A DNA stretch of 64,000 bases from Taudactylus pleione (Eukaryota; Chordata; Amphibia; Anura; Myobatrachidae): the NCBI GenBank assembly GCA_031769625.1, contig JAUIMM010000574.1, forward strand, positions 1,922,001 through 1,986,000, given 5' to 3'. Under the pieces are notes generated by a model. The model did not search any database. It worked only from the letters and a program-made list of their open reading frames with translations, and was not told where the DNA came from. Shown piece by piece: positions 1 to 10,507 of this stretch. Each line of letters begins with the position of its first letter. The stretch's first letter is position 1. The translations under genes and the position numbers were made by a program.

Positions 1-1066
1 AAAAAGAGAAGGTGAAGGTCAGAGAGGGGGAATGGGGAATTGGAGTAGGCAGAAATAGCAAAATGGTGAATACCAGATCGAGCAAATGCCCACTTGTATC
101 GGAGGGTGAGGAAGTCCATTGGGAGAGGCCAAATGAGGAAGTGAGGGTAAGTAGTTTGGAGGCAATGGATTCTGTGGGAATATCAATTGGAATATTGAAG
201 TCACCTAGGATAATAGAGGGAAGGTCTAAGGAGAGAAAGTGAGTCAGCGGGGAAGCAAAGTTGTCAAGGAACTTGGAGGGAGGGCCAGGGGGAAGGTAGA
301 TGACAGCTACTCTGAGCTGTACTGGTTGGAAGAGGCGTATAGCATGAACTTCAAATGTGGAGAATGTAAGGGATTGTTCTGAGATTATAAATTGGGGGAA
401 AGAAGGACCCTAACACCACCCCCATGGTGACCCCCTGGCCTGGGGTTGTTGGAGAAAGTGAGGCCCCCATAGGAGAATGCTGCAGGAGAAGTGGTGTCAG
501 AGGGTAAAATCCAGGTTTCAGTGATGGCTAGGAGATTCAGTGAGTTGGAGATGAAAAGGTCATGGGTGGGGGCCAGTTTATTACAGACTGATCTGGCATT
601 CCAGAGTGCACAGGATAGATTGACAGTTGATAGGAGAGATGTGAATGAGATTGTCAGGGTTGCTATAGTGTGGAGAGGAGATTACTTTGGGAGACCAAGG
701 TGAATGGAGTGTAGGGATCATTCTGGATCCTGTGTTAGGGGGGGAATCCATAGGAGGTGGGCATGGAGGGAAATTAAAGGGATGTGGATGGAGGTGGGGT
801 AAATTGATAGGGAGAGAAGTGAGGGAGGAGAGATTAGAAGTGGGGTAGTAGGATCCTTGGGTGGTATAAGATAAAGAAAATGGAGTAATGGGGGAAGAAG
901 GAGAGGAAGGCAGAGAGAGAAGGGGAGATAGGAGGAGGTAGAGGAGACCTGGGAAAAAGGATAGAGGTGGAATTAGAGGGTAGAACAAAAGATTAGTTAG
1001 AAACTGAGTGAAGGGAGGATTTGAAGACAACATGGCCATGGTAAGGATGAGGTACAGTGTCAGCAC
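1..1066 (-). mobile_element. Non-LTR (LINE, L2/CR1-like) retrotransposon, endonuclease region, partial
   Basis: Reading leftward, about 1066-605 encodes a Pro/Ser/Leu-rich linker. About 620-1 then encodes an apurinic-like (EEP) endonuclease, the enzyme that nicks target DNA for target-primed reverse transcription. Visible motifs, in order, are WNARSVCNK, a catalytic-type AITETW, a GGGV loop, VAVIYLPPGP, ILGDFNI (near 190-204) and a late LDLVFT. The reading frame changes near 605-620 and again near 385, where one frame meets a TAA, so this copy is broken. The reverse transcriptase would lie left of base 1 and is not in the window. The motif set fits the L2/CR1/Rex group; the exact clade is inferred. 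A purine-rich plus strand is the mirror of the proline/serine-rich coding. Confidence 0.75.
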
Positions 1067-2544
1067 AACAAAAATAGATTATAGAGTTTAGAAAAAATGG
1101 AGATTTGATGGGAGCAGAAATTGAATATTAGAGTAGACAGTGGTAGTAGCTAGATGATGTAAGACTAGGCAAAAGAGCCAAGGTAGAAATACATTATTAG
1201 AGAGGTAAGCTGACATTAACAGTGTACATAAAGATTATCTGTTAAGCACAGAGGCAGCACAAATTGTAGAAAGTGATGCACAAAGTTTCTGTAGAAACCA
1301 AACAGAGTCCAGTGTTGAAGGTCCAGGCTATGCAGTCAGCAGGATCTTGTAGCAGTGAGAATGTGGATTCACTTTTGCTGATGTTATTTTCTTCAAATAT
1401 AGATCAGGTTGTTAGAAGTGTAGATAGGTTGTTTCCCTTCTGTTTCCCTTCGGTTTAAAGCCGGTCTAACACCAGTATTAATTTTAAATTGCACTTTTGA
1501 TTTTTGCACTTCTGATATAGGTATTTCCAGCCAGACTATTCCAGCCTACTAATTAAGACTATTAAGACTATACTACCATTCTAATAATGTTAAACATGAT
1601 TGATTTGCTGACAACCAATCAGAACTTAGGGAAGGGGGTTTAAGGAAAAGGAAATGACATGACAGGTGATGCCTTGCGAAAGCCTGACTGGTGAAATGGC
1701 CGTAGGCTATCTGTAACCGATTGTCAATGTCATGTAACTAAAATTCAATAATGGGAACTACTACTATTATATATCACACGTAGTGGAGACCCAGTAATAC
1801 TAGGTGTGTTGACCAATTATATACTAACATATAGCTGCTGTGTGGGATTATACATTATAGCTTAGAGACTCAGAACTACAACATATATTTGTGTATACTG
1901 CAAAGCTAACAAATATTCACTATAAGCATTGCATGGCAATACATAAGGATAAGGCATCTAAGTATAGCAAGAGAAGACATTGTATTAGTTTGGAAAACTG
2001 ACTATACACAATATTAGTCAATGCATTGTTTGATACAATTTGCTACTTCCTTCTAGGAGCTGATGAAGCCATTTAACCTTGAAAAATAATTATTTGCAAC
2101 ATAAATAACAGAATAAACTATTATTAATGAACCACTGTGCTACTAAACACTGATCATATTGAAACAATGACAAATTGAAAACAGTTTTGTTTTGCATATT
2201 TTATTGTACACATCAATTTTTATCTCTTTTGCATAATTCTATCTTTTTATATTTCACCATTTTAGCAAATTTAATATAGTGTGATTTTAATGCATACCTA
2301 TTAAAAATATTGCATTTTAAATTACCAATGTGGGTCCCAGTGCACCCATTAAAGCTACTTACTTTTCTTCTTTGTATATGTGATTTCTATAATGTTTAAG
2401 TAGGGGGTAGCACCTCAGCAAGCTTTAAATTTATTCTGTTGATACAGATGAATTGATTAATAGCTAATTGGAGAGAGGACAAACAAAAAATGTAAACTAT
2501 TAATTACTAAATAGATGGCTGGTGCAGGATTGGTGCTGTATTTC
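1067..2544. other. AT-rich intergenic stretch, no gene recognised
   Basis: No open frame longer than about 60 codons has recognisable content, and I see no splice-flanked exon, tRNA or tandem repeat. The sequence is AT-rich and probably old, decayed transposon or intergenic DNA. It separates the LINE fragment from the 5'-truncated gypsy element. Confidence 0.5.
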
Positions 2545-3859
2545 CTTACCAATATGCTTCCTTTTGTGATGTTTTTTGTAAGGCTGGAGCTGACTTGTTA
2601 CCACCCCATTGGGACTGGGACTGTTCTATTGAATTGATTCCTGGCAAGTCACCACCTCAAGGTCGCACATACCCTCTATCCCTGGCTAAGACCAAAACGA
2701 TAATTGAATATATTCAGGAAAATTTGCAAAAGGCTTCATTAGGCCTTCCATCTCTCCAGCCAGGGCAGGATTCTCCTTCGTGTCCAAAAAAACTTTGGTC
2801 TATAACCCTGCATTGACTATTGGGGCCTGAAGGACATTACGGTAAAAAATCGCTACCCCTTGCTGCTTATTACAAAACTATTTGACAGAGTCAAGGTCGC
2901 TACCATATTTTCAAAATTAAATTTAAGAGGGGCATACAACCTCATCAGAATCTGACCTGGAGATGAATGGAAGACCACATTCAATACTCAGGTTGGACAT
3001 TTTGAATATCTGGTGATGCCCTTTGGCATATATAATGACCCCGTGGTCTTCCAAGGATTCGTAAATGAGATTTTCAGAGACCTGCTGTACTCCTATGTCG
3101 TAGTTTATCATGATGATATTTTGATTTTTTCTTCCTCTCTGTAGGAGTATCAAGAACATGTAAAAGAGGCCCTACCTCACTTGCAAAAGAACCATTTGTA
3201 CTGTAAGCTTGAGTAATGTGTCTTCGGGGTGTCCTTCATCTTTTTCTTGGGGTAAAACAACCCTAGCTCAAGATGGAAGATGGATTCCCAAAAAGGTACA
3301 AGCCATTCTTGACTGGTCCCGTCCTGGCTCCCTTAAGGCAATCCAAAGATTCCTGGGCTTTGCCAATTATTATAGACATTTCATCAAAGGCTTCTTCACT
3401 TTAGTAGCACCAATATCTGCTCTGACTCGTAAGGGGGCATTCTCCTCTCAATGGCCTCTAGAGGCTGAATCTTCTTTTCAATTATTAAAACAAGCATTCA
3501 TGCCTGCTCCAATTCTAGGACAACCTGATGTGGATAGACCTTTTCTGTTGGAGGTGGATGCCTCTTCAGAGGCTATTGGAGCTGTCCTCTTTCAAGAGTT
3601 CGAGGATAATCAAGTTTATCCCTGTGGGTATTTCTCCAAGAAATGTCTGCAAGCTGAGAGAAATTACCCCATCAGGGATCAAGAACTGTTAGCTGTCAAA
3701 CTTGCCTTCGAAGAGTGGTGGTATTTGCTTGAAGGTGCCAAGCACCCTATCACTGTCTATACGGATCATAGGAATTTGCTCTTCCTACAGAAAATTCATT
3801 GTGTCAGTCCTCATTTAGCCTGGTGGGTGATCTTCTTATCTCATTTCAATTTCTCTTAA
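2545..3859 (+). pseudogene. pol: gypsy pol: reverse transcriptase and RNase H (broken)
   Basis: The polymerase starts around 2548 and reaches the RT entry segment (CSIELIPGKSPPQGRTYPLS) in an open frame ending at 2816. Later pieces in other frames give [11 protein letters not shown] and then a palm motif read as [10 protein letters not shown] at 3103-3132. The normal tyrosine-x-aspartate-aspartate box has Leu replaced by His. From 3209 to 3859 a long open frame carries the RT thumb (RFLGFANYYRHFIKGF) and RNase H, with LEVDASSEAIGAVL, a DQELLAVKLA helix and VYTDHRNLLFL. At least three frame breaks lie between 2816 and 3209. The enzyme would copy element RNA into DNA; this copy cannot encode it. 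Confidence 0.88.
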
Positions 3860-4096
3860 ACCTTCCACCCGGGAGCTCAAAATCCGAAAGCAGACTCCCT
3901 GTCACAATCCTTCTTGTCTGAAAGCGCTACAGAAGATCTTGGGGAGACACCTGTCCTGGAACCCAAAGTGTTTGCTGCTACTAATATTCAACCACCTCCA
4001 GGAAAGATCTTCATTGCCCAAATCTAAGGAAACAACTTCTAACCTAGGCTCATAAGTCCCGCATTTCCAGATATATGGGTATACTATTCACAAATC

Positions 4097-4930
4097 ATGA
4101 AATTTCTCCAGCAATCTTATTGGTGGCATGCCATGAAGGCCAGAATCTCTGAATTAATCTCCTCTTGTACCAAGTGCGCTCAGCATAAGATTCTCTGGCA
4201 AGCACCCGCAGGTGAACTGAGAACTCTGTCCATTCCGACTCGGTCTTTTACCCATTTGTCCATGGATTTCAAAGCTATCCTGCCTGATTCTAATGGTTAC
4301 TCTACAATCTTGGTCATGATAGATCACTTTTCTAAAATGGTGCACTACATACACCTCAAGAAATTACTGTCTGCCCCTGAACTAGCCCAGACTTTCATCA
4401 CCCATATATTTAGTCTGCATAGACTCTTAACTAAGATTGTTTCTGACCAGGGAGTTCAGTTCGTGGCAACATTTTGGAGAGCCTTATGTTCTGCTCTACT
4501 AGTCAAGTTGGAATTCTCCACAGCCTATCACCCCCTAACCATCTATTAAGTTTGCTCCCTGCTTCATCAGTCCATTTACTATTATGGAATTGATCAATCC
4601 CATGGCCTACAGACTACAACTTCAAGCATATCTTAAAATTCCAAACTCCTTCCACATCTCTCTTCTACAGCCATTAGCTTTAGATCAATTTCTTCCAACT
4701 CTGCCTCCATCTCCCAAGATCCATATCGAGAGAGGAGTGAAGTTTGAGATTAAACTAATCCTGGATTCCCGATACTGCTATGGACAACTCCAATATTTGT
4801 TGGACTGGAGGGGGTATGGTCCAGAAGAAAGGTGTTGGGTAAAAGAAGAAGACGTCAATGCTCCCTGTCTTCTTCACAAGTTCCATGCTGAAACTGCTGA
4901 AAAACCCAAGAGGTGCCCAGAGGTCACCCG
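4097..4930 (+). pseudogene. int: gypsy integrase and chromodomain (internal deletion)
   Basis: The frame 4097-4549 holds the integrase zinc-binding end (SSCTKCAQHK) and part of the DDE core: LSMDFKAILPDSNGYS with the first Asp, and KIVSDQGVQF with the second. It stops right after FSTAYHPL, just before the third catalytic residue (Glu). The sequence then jumps to the integrase C-terminal domain at 4584 (FHISLLQPL), so about a hundred or more codons with the catalytic Glu appear deleted near 4549. A chromodomain follows, LLDWRGYGPEERCWVKEEDV at about 4800-4857, which in this group directs integration to modified chromatin. Confidence 0.85.
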
Positions 4931-4945
4931 TAAAGGAGGGGGTAC
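4931..4945 (+). other. Polypurine tract of the gypsy element
   Basis: A purine run (TAAAGGAGGGGG) directly precedes the LTR that starts with TGTCAC at 4946. This is the expected position and composition of the plus-strand primer site in LTR retrotransposons. Confidence 0.7.
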
Positions 4946-5753
4946 TGTCACAACCAGGGCTGCATGTGTCTGGGGCCAGCGAGCCTTACCTGTTCAGATG
5001 CTGTGGCAGTGTCCCTCTGGTGGGGGCGTGGGTATCTGCATACCTCAGGGTCATGCAGGCACAGTTTTCTGAATGCAGGTGTCAGTTTGTGTGACTTTAA
5101 GCAGCGATGCAGAGCGACATGGGCAATGCCATCTTGGATTTCAACAGGTGACTCGTTTCAGCCAAATCAGCCAGAGCATTATCAGGAATTCTAGCAACCA
5201 TTATGCACTTCCTTTGGTATTTAAGGGCTGCTGAGCAGTCCTTTCTTTGCCCGTGCAATGTTTATCCCAGTGCAAGCTGAGTACTAGTTTTCTGTGCTCT
5301 CTTGCTGTTTCCTGTAATCCTCAGACCCTGCTCGCTCCAGACTCCAGTCACCCTCATCAAACCTCTGTGTAACAGCAGTGCTACTCCAGGCTCCCTAGGG
5401 GAGCTTCTGCTGATATCTGCCCATTTATCCGGTTACCAGTCGCCTGTACCCTGCGTACCTATTGGGTATACTTCTGTCTGGATCACCAGCGGGCCACTCA
5501 AGAAGCCTGCATCCTTCCAGTACCAGCAATCAGCCCTAAAAAACCTCTCCTTGGTTCCACCATGGGTCCAAGTCCTCTTTCACCCATGACACCCCTGACC
5601 TGATCCCATGGTACTGCTTACATCCCTTTGCAGGAATCCATTGTCAAAATGACTAATACTGTACATCAGACTCCATCCACCTCTCTGCTATAGGTGTGCA
5701 CCAAGCCTATAAGTATGGCCAACATTCATATTATCCCAGCAAGACTTGTGACA
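4946..5753 (+). repeat. 3' LTR of the gypsy element (808 bp)
   Basis: It starts TGTCAC just after the polypurine tract and ends GTGACA at 5753, giving the TG...CA termini and a short inverted repeat at the ends. A TATA-like TATTTAAG lies at 5218-5225 and could be the LTR promoter. No 5' LTR is present in the window to measure age, and I cannot confirm a target-site duplication. Confidence 0.75.
5218..5225 (+). promoter_or_regulatory. TATA-like box inside the gypsy LTR
   Basis: TATTTAAG lies about 270 bp into the LTR, a plausible place for the U3 core promoter. Assignment is by position and sequence only. Confidence 0.35.
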
Positions 5754-5958
5754 GGGTCCTTAAGACTTCAGTCAAATAATTACCCTAATGCTATAAAATA
5801 ACAGTACTCTCTCTGATTTATTCTTCCTCAGCTCCATCCAAACTCACACTGAGAGATTCTCAAAGAAAATGAGGTACATATTGTGGTTTGGTTAAACATT
5901 TCAGCCAAACAGAGCTCACATGGTCTTTTCTGCAACCCTAAGGATGGATGGGTAATAG

Positions 5959-6371
5959 GGCCCATACACCTAAACGACCAGCATAAGATCAGATGAATGA
6001 GACGTTTTCCCTATGATTCTCCCGGAGCTCCCTGGCAGTCCCTGCATGTTTGTGGTTTTTCTATCACAGGATCAGTCGTAAGATCGATCCTTTGTCTCAC
6101 AGGTTCATCAGGGGCTCATCAGGGAAACAGTCATTGAAATGACTTGAAATGCCACATGATGGATCACATGAACAAAATAAACGGCACGATCCTCATACGG
6201 ATACGACGGGCATGATGTGCTGCACATATGATCAGAAGACACGATTGAACGAACAGCGGCAGCGCGCATCGGATCGTAAGTTACTAAAAAAAGATACGAT
6301 TTTCACAAGAACCATATTATGATTGCATGAAAATCGTGTAATCGTCCAGAAATCGTGTAGGTGTATGGGGG
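5959..6371. mobile_element. MITE-like element with terminal inverted repeats
   Basis: The left end CCCATACACCTAAACGA (from 5961) is repeated inverted at the right end (about 6352-6370, reading TCGTGTAGGTGTATGGG), with one mismatch. The 413-bp interior is non-coding and rich in short ATC/GAT-type inverted motifs. This is the form of a non-autonomous DNA transposon. I could not define the target duplication, so no superfamily is given. Confidence 0.55.
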
Positions 6372-6792
6372 TCTTTATGGTCCCACACACCCAAATCTAT
6401 GCTGGCTGCTGATTTATCATTTTGATCTCTCAAACCTTTAGGGCGGTTGGGTCTCTCAGACTGCACCATGCTTACTACCTCTTATACTGTGAACCAAAAT
6501 ATTGAAAACTGTGAACATGAAATGGTTACAATCTTTATCCTATGCAAAAACCAGGACCCAAATACTCTAATTTGCAGGGAAACCACCAATTATGTTTAAT
6601 ATTTACTCTCTGTAGATACTATGGGGACACTGCAGAATACACAATAAGAGCAGCCAGGAATAATTACTCCTATTATGGGAATCTCTGTCTCTTTTTAACA
6701 TTTTCCTCTTATCAATCATTACATTTACTTTTGCAATGAATAAAAAAATTAAATATATTTACATAATTTTCCATTATGTTCTGTTCCCACAG
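6372..6792 (+). other. Presumed V2R intron 2 or upstream sequence
   Basis: No exon-like segment with V2R exon 2 content could be recognised here. The stretch ends in a pyrimidine-rich splice acceptor (TTCTGTTCCCACAG at 6779-6792). A 65-codon open frame at 6542-6739 has no recognisable similarity and is probably chance. Confidence 0.4.
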
Positions 6793-7581
6793 ATCAATTA
6801 TGGAACCAGTGACCCTGTCCTAAGTGGCAGACAATTATACCCAACCTTTTACCGGATTGTCCCAGATGCTCGGAGCCGTTATGCTGCGATTGTGAAGTGT
6901 CTGCAACATTTTGGATGGAACTGGGTTGGAGTCATTACTCCAAGTGATGGTAGTGGGGACATGGAATTACGAGAACTGAGTACAATGATGACCCAGCATG
7001 GGATCTGCATCGAGTTGATCATTAAGTTTACTAATGATGATGACATTAACAGAAGAAAAATGACTGAGATTGATAAGTTAACTTGTAGAGTTCTAATAAT
7101 ATGTGGCATATTCTCCCTAAATGTTATAACATTTTTTAATAAATCAGAAAATTTAAATAAAAATATTACACTAATTCTGCATGAATCAGGGTCTGATATT
7201 AAGTACATGCAAGAATCTATATTTCTACCAGTAAATTGTAGCTTAATTTTCATATTGTCTCCTAAAAAGATGCCCAAAATTAATAGTTATATCAGCAACA
7301 TAAATCCGTCTAATCGCCCAAATGATCCAGTATTGGAAGATATTTGGCTCCGGTTTTTCAGGTGTCTTTCCTCAGACAAATTAAAAAATGATTTTTATAA
7401 ATATCTATATAAGTTTTCTGGAGTGAACTGTACTGGCAAAACTTATATTTTACCTGCATATCATGGTAAGAATGATTCAAAGCCGTATTACTCGTACATG
7501 GGCGTGTATGCGCTGGCTCACGCTTTGCAGAACATGAACCAATATAAGAGAAAATCTGAGACTTCTGGATTACGACAAACA
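6793..7581 (+). CDS. Vomeronasal type-2 receptor (V2R), exon 3, ligand-binding domain
   Basis: V2Rs are family C G-protein-coupled receptors of vomeronasal neurons that bind peptides or amino acids with a large extracellular Venus-flytrap domain. This exon has 263 codons, starts after the acceptor ending CAG at 6792 and ends at a GTAAGT donor (7582). It encodes INYGTSDPVLS, then YPTFYRIVPDARSRYAAIV, LQHFGWNWVGVI and YSYMGVYALAHALQNM, in the order and spacing typical of V2R exon 3, which is normally about 800 bp. The frame is uninterrupted. Both ends are phase 0 and join in frame to exon 4 at 8542. Signal peptide, exon 2, the cysteine-rich exon and the 7TM exon were not found, so the gene is partial here. 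It could also be a calcium-sensing-receptor relative, but the exon layout favours V2R. Confidence 0.88.
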
Positions 7582-7819
7582 GTAAGTTGTATGTACAGTA
7601 AATGCATGAAGATGACATTTGTGGTAGTGACTGTTGATAGTTCATCCAGTTGCTATGGCATTTAGTTTATGGAAAGATGACAAATGTCCAACTATCCAGT
7701 TTTTCCATCTTTATGGCCAGCAACATATAAAGGCAGCAAATAAATTACATTTGTTGGCAGAGCAAGAAATCCTGAAAAGCTGTACATTTCCCTGTCCCTT
7801 CCTGACCTGCTGTAACACT

Positions 7820-8215
7820 GGGCCTGATTCAGACCCGGTCGCAAGCGCTGAGCGCTCGCAACCGGGTCGATGTTTGCCCACTGGGCATGCGCATCACAGA
7901 ACCAGCTCCGTCGTGTGCATGTGCGAGACCCGGCTAGCGACGGGTGCTACGTCACTCCGGGTCTCACACCAAAGGGGGCGAGCTGTCAATGGTGAGTGAC
8001 AGCTCGCCCCATTTGAAGGGCAGGCCGGGGGGGTGGCCGGCCATATGGAGGCGTTCCCAATGGATCGCTTGCCGTTTGGGGGTGGCCCCACTGACATCAC
8101 CAGTGATGTCAGTGGGAGAGCTTCCGGCTCTGTTAGAGCCGAAAGCTCTCTGAGGCTTGTGGCCATGAGACCCTACTACAAAGGTCTCGTCGCAAGCCCG
8201 ATGGTTGTGAAGGAG
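7820..8215 (+). mobile_element. Truncated Harbinger-like MITE in V2R intron 3
   Basis: It begins GGGCCTGATTCAGACCCG, the same terminus as the complete copy at 9212. It follows that copy through the CGAGACCCG and AAAGGGGGCG segments to about 8215. The right inverted terminus is missing, so this is a truncated member. It lies wholly between the two V2R exons and does not touch the splice sites. Confidence 0.7.
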
Positions 8216-8541
8216 ATGACCTCATTGTAGCTTCTAGCTTGAATTTATATGATGATATATGATTAACAAACTTTTTGCCCTAAATTGACATGTTGTGTAT
8301 TTGAAGCTTTATCTACAAGTTGACACAATGTATACAGCACAATCCCAGGTCATACGGCAGAGACATAATAGCATATATATTCTGCACTTATAGTTAGATC
8401 ACCAATTATTCTGAATGAAATGTTATCATTGCCTGCAAAACTTACAGCCCAGTCTATGATGTAAGCAGGTGTATATGTGGTAATCTGTAACAATTTATAT
8501 GTTATTATTTTATCATTCTCTTTTTTATTTCCCTATGTAAG

Positions 8542-8769
8542 TGGCGCTATATGAAAAACCTTCATTACACAGATCCCTCTGGGGAAGAGATTATCTTTAA
8601 TGAGAGAGGAGATCTTCCCTCTACATGGTCTCTAGCAAACTGGGTCATTTATAGATTTGGCCATAGAATTGAGTTTGATATAAAACACTTGACCACCTTT
8701 GGAGAATCACTACAAGATGACCAGGATTATCATATCGAACCTGGAGATATCACATGGAAAAAAGGCTCG
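8542..8769 (+). CDS. V2R exon 4, end of ligand-binding domain
   Basis: This exon has 76 codons, preceded by an acceptor ending AAG at 8541 and followed by a GTGAGA donor at 8770. It reads WRYMKNLHYTDPSGEEIIFN, then ERGDLPSTWSLANWVIY and ends ITWKKGS. A block of the type YTDPSGEEIIFNERGDLP followed by NWVIY is characteristic of V2R exon 4, and 228 bp is the usual size. It is phase 0 at both ends and continuous with the exon ending at 7581, across a 960-bp intron. The next expected exon, a short cysteine-rich one, could not be found before the repeats start at 9212. The gene is therefore either broken or its 3' exons lie beyond inserted DNA. Confidence 0.82.
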
Positions 8770-9211
8770 GTGAGAGAATATCACATGATGTTTGATATGA
8801 TGCATCTGTATAATTGATTGAGTGAATGAATAAATAAGCTTATTGGTATGTGGTCAGCAGGTTGGCAATAATGATGTCACCAGTCACTATGTCCTCCTCA
8901 CTATACCGGTGCCGGGATCCCATCATGGCTGACATCCTACTTACAGTATTTCACCCGTGCAGTTGTTATAACTTTAAACATGTAACCAGGAAGCGGCTTG
9001 TTTAAAATTATAACACCCAAACAGGTGAAATGCACTAAGGCAAATTTCATGCAAGTCAGGATGTGAGGTCTTCTGATTGACTGGTGACATCATCACTGTC
9101 AACCTCCCGTACTCATCCCAAACTGATTAATATCTTTCTCAACATGGTATTTAGTCATTGTCCTTCATCAATACAGAAAAAAAGATTAGCACCGGTCGGA
9201 TAGCGCACTTA
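8770..9211 (+). other. Presumed V2R intron 4 or intergenic
   Basis: No open frame or splice-flanked exon is recognised. The stretch ends at the target duplication of the MITE at 9212. Confidence 0.4.
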
Positions 9212-9586
9212 GGGCCTGATTCAGACCCGCTCGTGATCGCTGAGCACTCGCAAGTGGGTCGATGGTGCCGTAGTGCATATGTGCACAACAGAGGGAGCTC
9301 CGTCGTGCGCATGTGCGAGACCCGAATGGCAACGGCCAAGCTGTCACTATGGGTCTTGCACCAAAGGGGGCGTGCTGATGATGGTGAGTGACAGCACGCC
9401 CCCTTTGGTGGGCGTGCCAGGGGCGTTGCTGCCCAGATGGAGGCATTCCCATGGGAACGCCTACCATCTTCGTCCGGCCCCACTGACATCACTAGTGATG
9501 TGAGTGGGAGTGCTTTTGGCTGTGATAGAGCCAAAAGCACTCCTGGGCTGTGATACCGTACTGCAGGGTCTCATCGCAAGCCCATT

Positions 9587-9614
9587 GGTCGCGATGGTCT
9601 TGACCATCGCGACC
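9587..9614. repeat. Perfect 13-bp-arm hairpin in the MITE
   Basis: GGTCGCGATGGTC, a 2-base spacer, then its exact reverse complement ending at 9614. Because it is symmetric, either strand could fold. Confidence 0.85.
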
Positions 9615-9622
9615 ATCTATTT

Positions 9623-9671
9623 GGCCGCTCGCATAAGCTGTGGGTGGTAACCCACAGCTATGTGAGCGGCC
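9623..9671. repeat. Near-perfect 22-bp-arm hairpin in the MITE
   Basis: The arm from GGCCGCTCGCATAAGC at 9623 pairs with the arm ending GTGAGCGGCC at 9671, with one mismatch, one bulge and a 4-base loop. It follows the 9587 hairpin by 8 bases. Confidence 0.85.
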
Positions 9672-9757
9672 AGGAGGCCGCTCCAATAATAGGTGGGAGG
9701 GCTCTTACTCAGAGTGAGCGCTCTTGTCATAGCGTTCGGCTCTGAATCAGGCCCTTA

Positions 9758-10225
9758 GGCAGCTGAAAGGTAAGTGTCTAAAGGGTGTTACCCTCACCCA
9801 CACACTTTATAGACAGAATACACAGACACCCTCCCTTCTGCGCCACATAAAAATTTCAAACAAAGGGTTAAGCCTTCTTATTCTGGGAGTTCTTTAAATT
9901 CCCTGTCAGGTAGAAGTCTTCACAGATATTTGTATTAATGAAAGATAAGTTCCCAAATGATGATACATGTAAAAATATAAATAAACACAAACTAGTGCAG
10001 CATAATCACAAAAAATACCATTTGCAAATTAAATGCATTTATCAGTAAGTAATTAAGCATTAATATGATGAACCACTGAAAATATAGTCCAGGAAAACCT
10101 AAAGAAAAGTCATTTTTTAATCCAAAATTTCAGATAAATAATCCATATGACACCAGGGTAAAAATATTCACAAACAGAAAATCCCAAATTGATGAGGGTG
10201 GCTTCCTACCAGAGTATGGTGTATA
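9758..10225. other. No feature recognised
   Basis: AT-rich sequence with no coherent open frame, tandem repeat or inverted terminus. It may be the outer part of the Penelope-like element that follows, but nothing shows this. Confidence 0.4.
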
Positions 10226-10480
10226 AGGGTGCACATAGACACTAGATGGGTGTCTCAAATCCCTGGGGAAACATCAGATCCCAATAGGCAGCCCGTCTTC
10301 TCCTGGTCTGGTCAGGTATGCCAATCTCCTTTCAAGCCAACGCGTTTTGAAAAGTCCTCTGATCTTTTTCAAGGCATGGGATTAGGTTTCTCCCTCCCAG
10401 ATATTTATAGCCCTTGGGATAGTAGTTCTAATTACTGGGAGGAGCCACCTTCATTTACAAAGCATATATAAATACATTGA
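10226..10480 (-). repeat. Penelope-like terminal repeat with hammerhead-like core (candidate)
   Basis: The minus strand contains CCTTGAAAAAG (about 10368-10378), a loop, then CTTTTCAAAACGCGTTGG (about 10339-10356). A stem between two conserved boxes ending in an AACGCGTTGG tail resembles the terminal repeats of amphibian Penelope-like elements, which often contain hammerhead ribozyme relatives. The boxes are degenerate (TTGAAAA where CTGATGA is expected, CAAAAC where CGAAAC is expected), so activity is unlikely. The Penelope-like coding remnant begins about 730 bp downstream on the opposite strand. The family link is inferred. Confidence 0.35.
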
Positions 10481-10507
10481 ACAAATTAAAAAGTCAATCA
10501 ACATCAA

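Larger units (their letters stand above)
2545..5753 (+). mobile_element. Ty3/gypsy chromovirus LTR retrotransposon, 5'-truncated and decayed
   Basis: An LTR retrotransposon remnant reads reverse transcriptase, RNase H, integrase, chromodomain, polypurine tract and 3' LTR. This order, and a C-terminal chromodomain, define the chromovirus branch of Ty3/gypsy. Gag, protease and the 5' LTR are missing: recognisable coding begins mid-pol near 2548. Several frameshifts and stops break pol, and part of the integrase is deleted. It is a dead copy, older than the DIRS element at 46.9 kb judging by the number of lesions. Confidence 0.9.
9212..9754. mobile_element. Complete Harbinger-like MITE with TTA target duplication
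   Basis: The left end GGGCCTGATTCAGA is repeated inverted at the right end (TCTGAATCAGGCCC, ending 9754). TTA flanks both sides (9209-9211 and 9755-9757). A 3-bp TTA duplication is typical of PIF/Harbinger transposons. The 543-bp interior has no transposase, so it must be mobilised in trans. GC-rich inverted segments fill the right half. Related copies lie at 7820, 10508 and 15018. Confidence 0.78.

Noticed and set aside
2058..2086. Hammerhead-like core (CTGATGA then GAAA)
   Set aside because: The intervening bases do not form a convincing stem II and flanking stems are not evident.
4946..5753. Small frames inside the gypsy LTR (for example 5302-5589)
   Set aside because: They lie within the LTR, which is non-coding in this family, and show no domain.
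6542..6739. Open frame as V2R exon 2
   Set aside because: It has no V2R exon 2 content and no fitting splice donor before the exon 3 acceptor.
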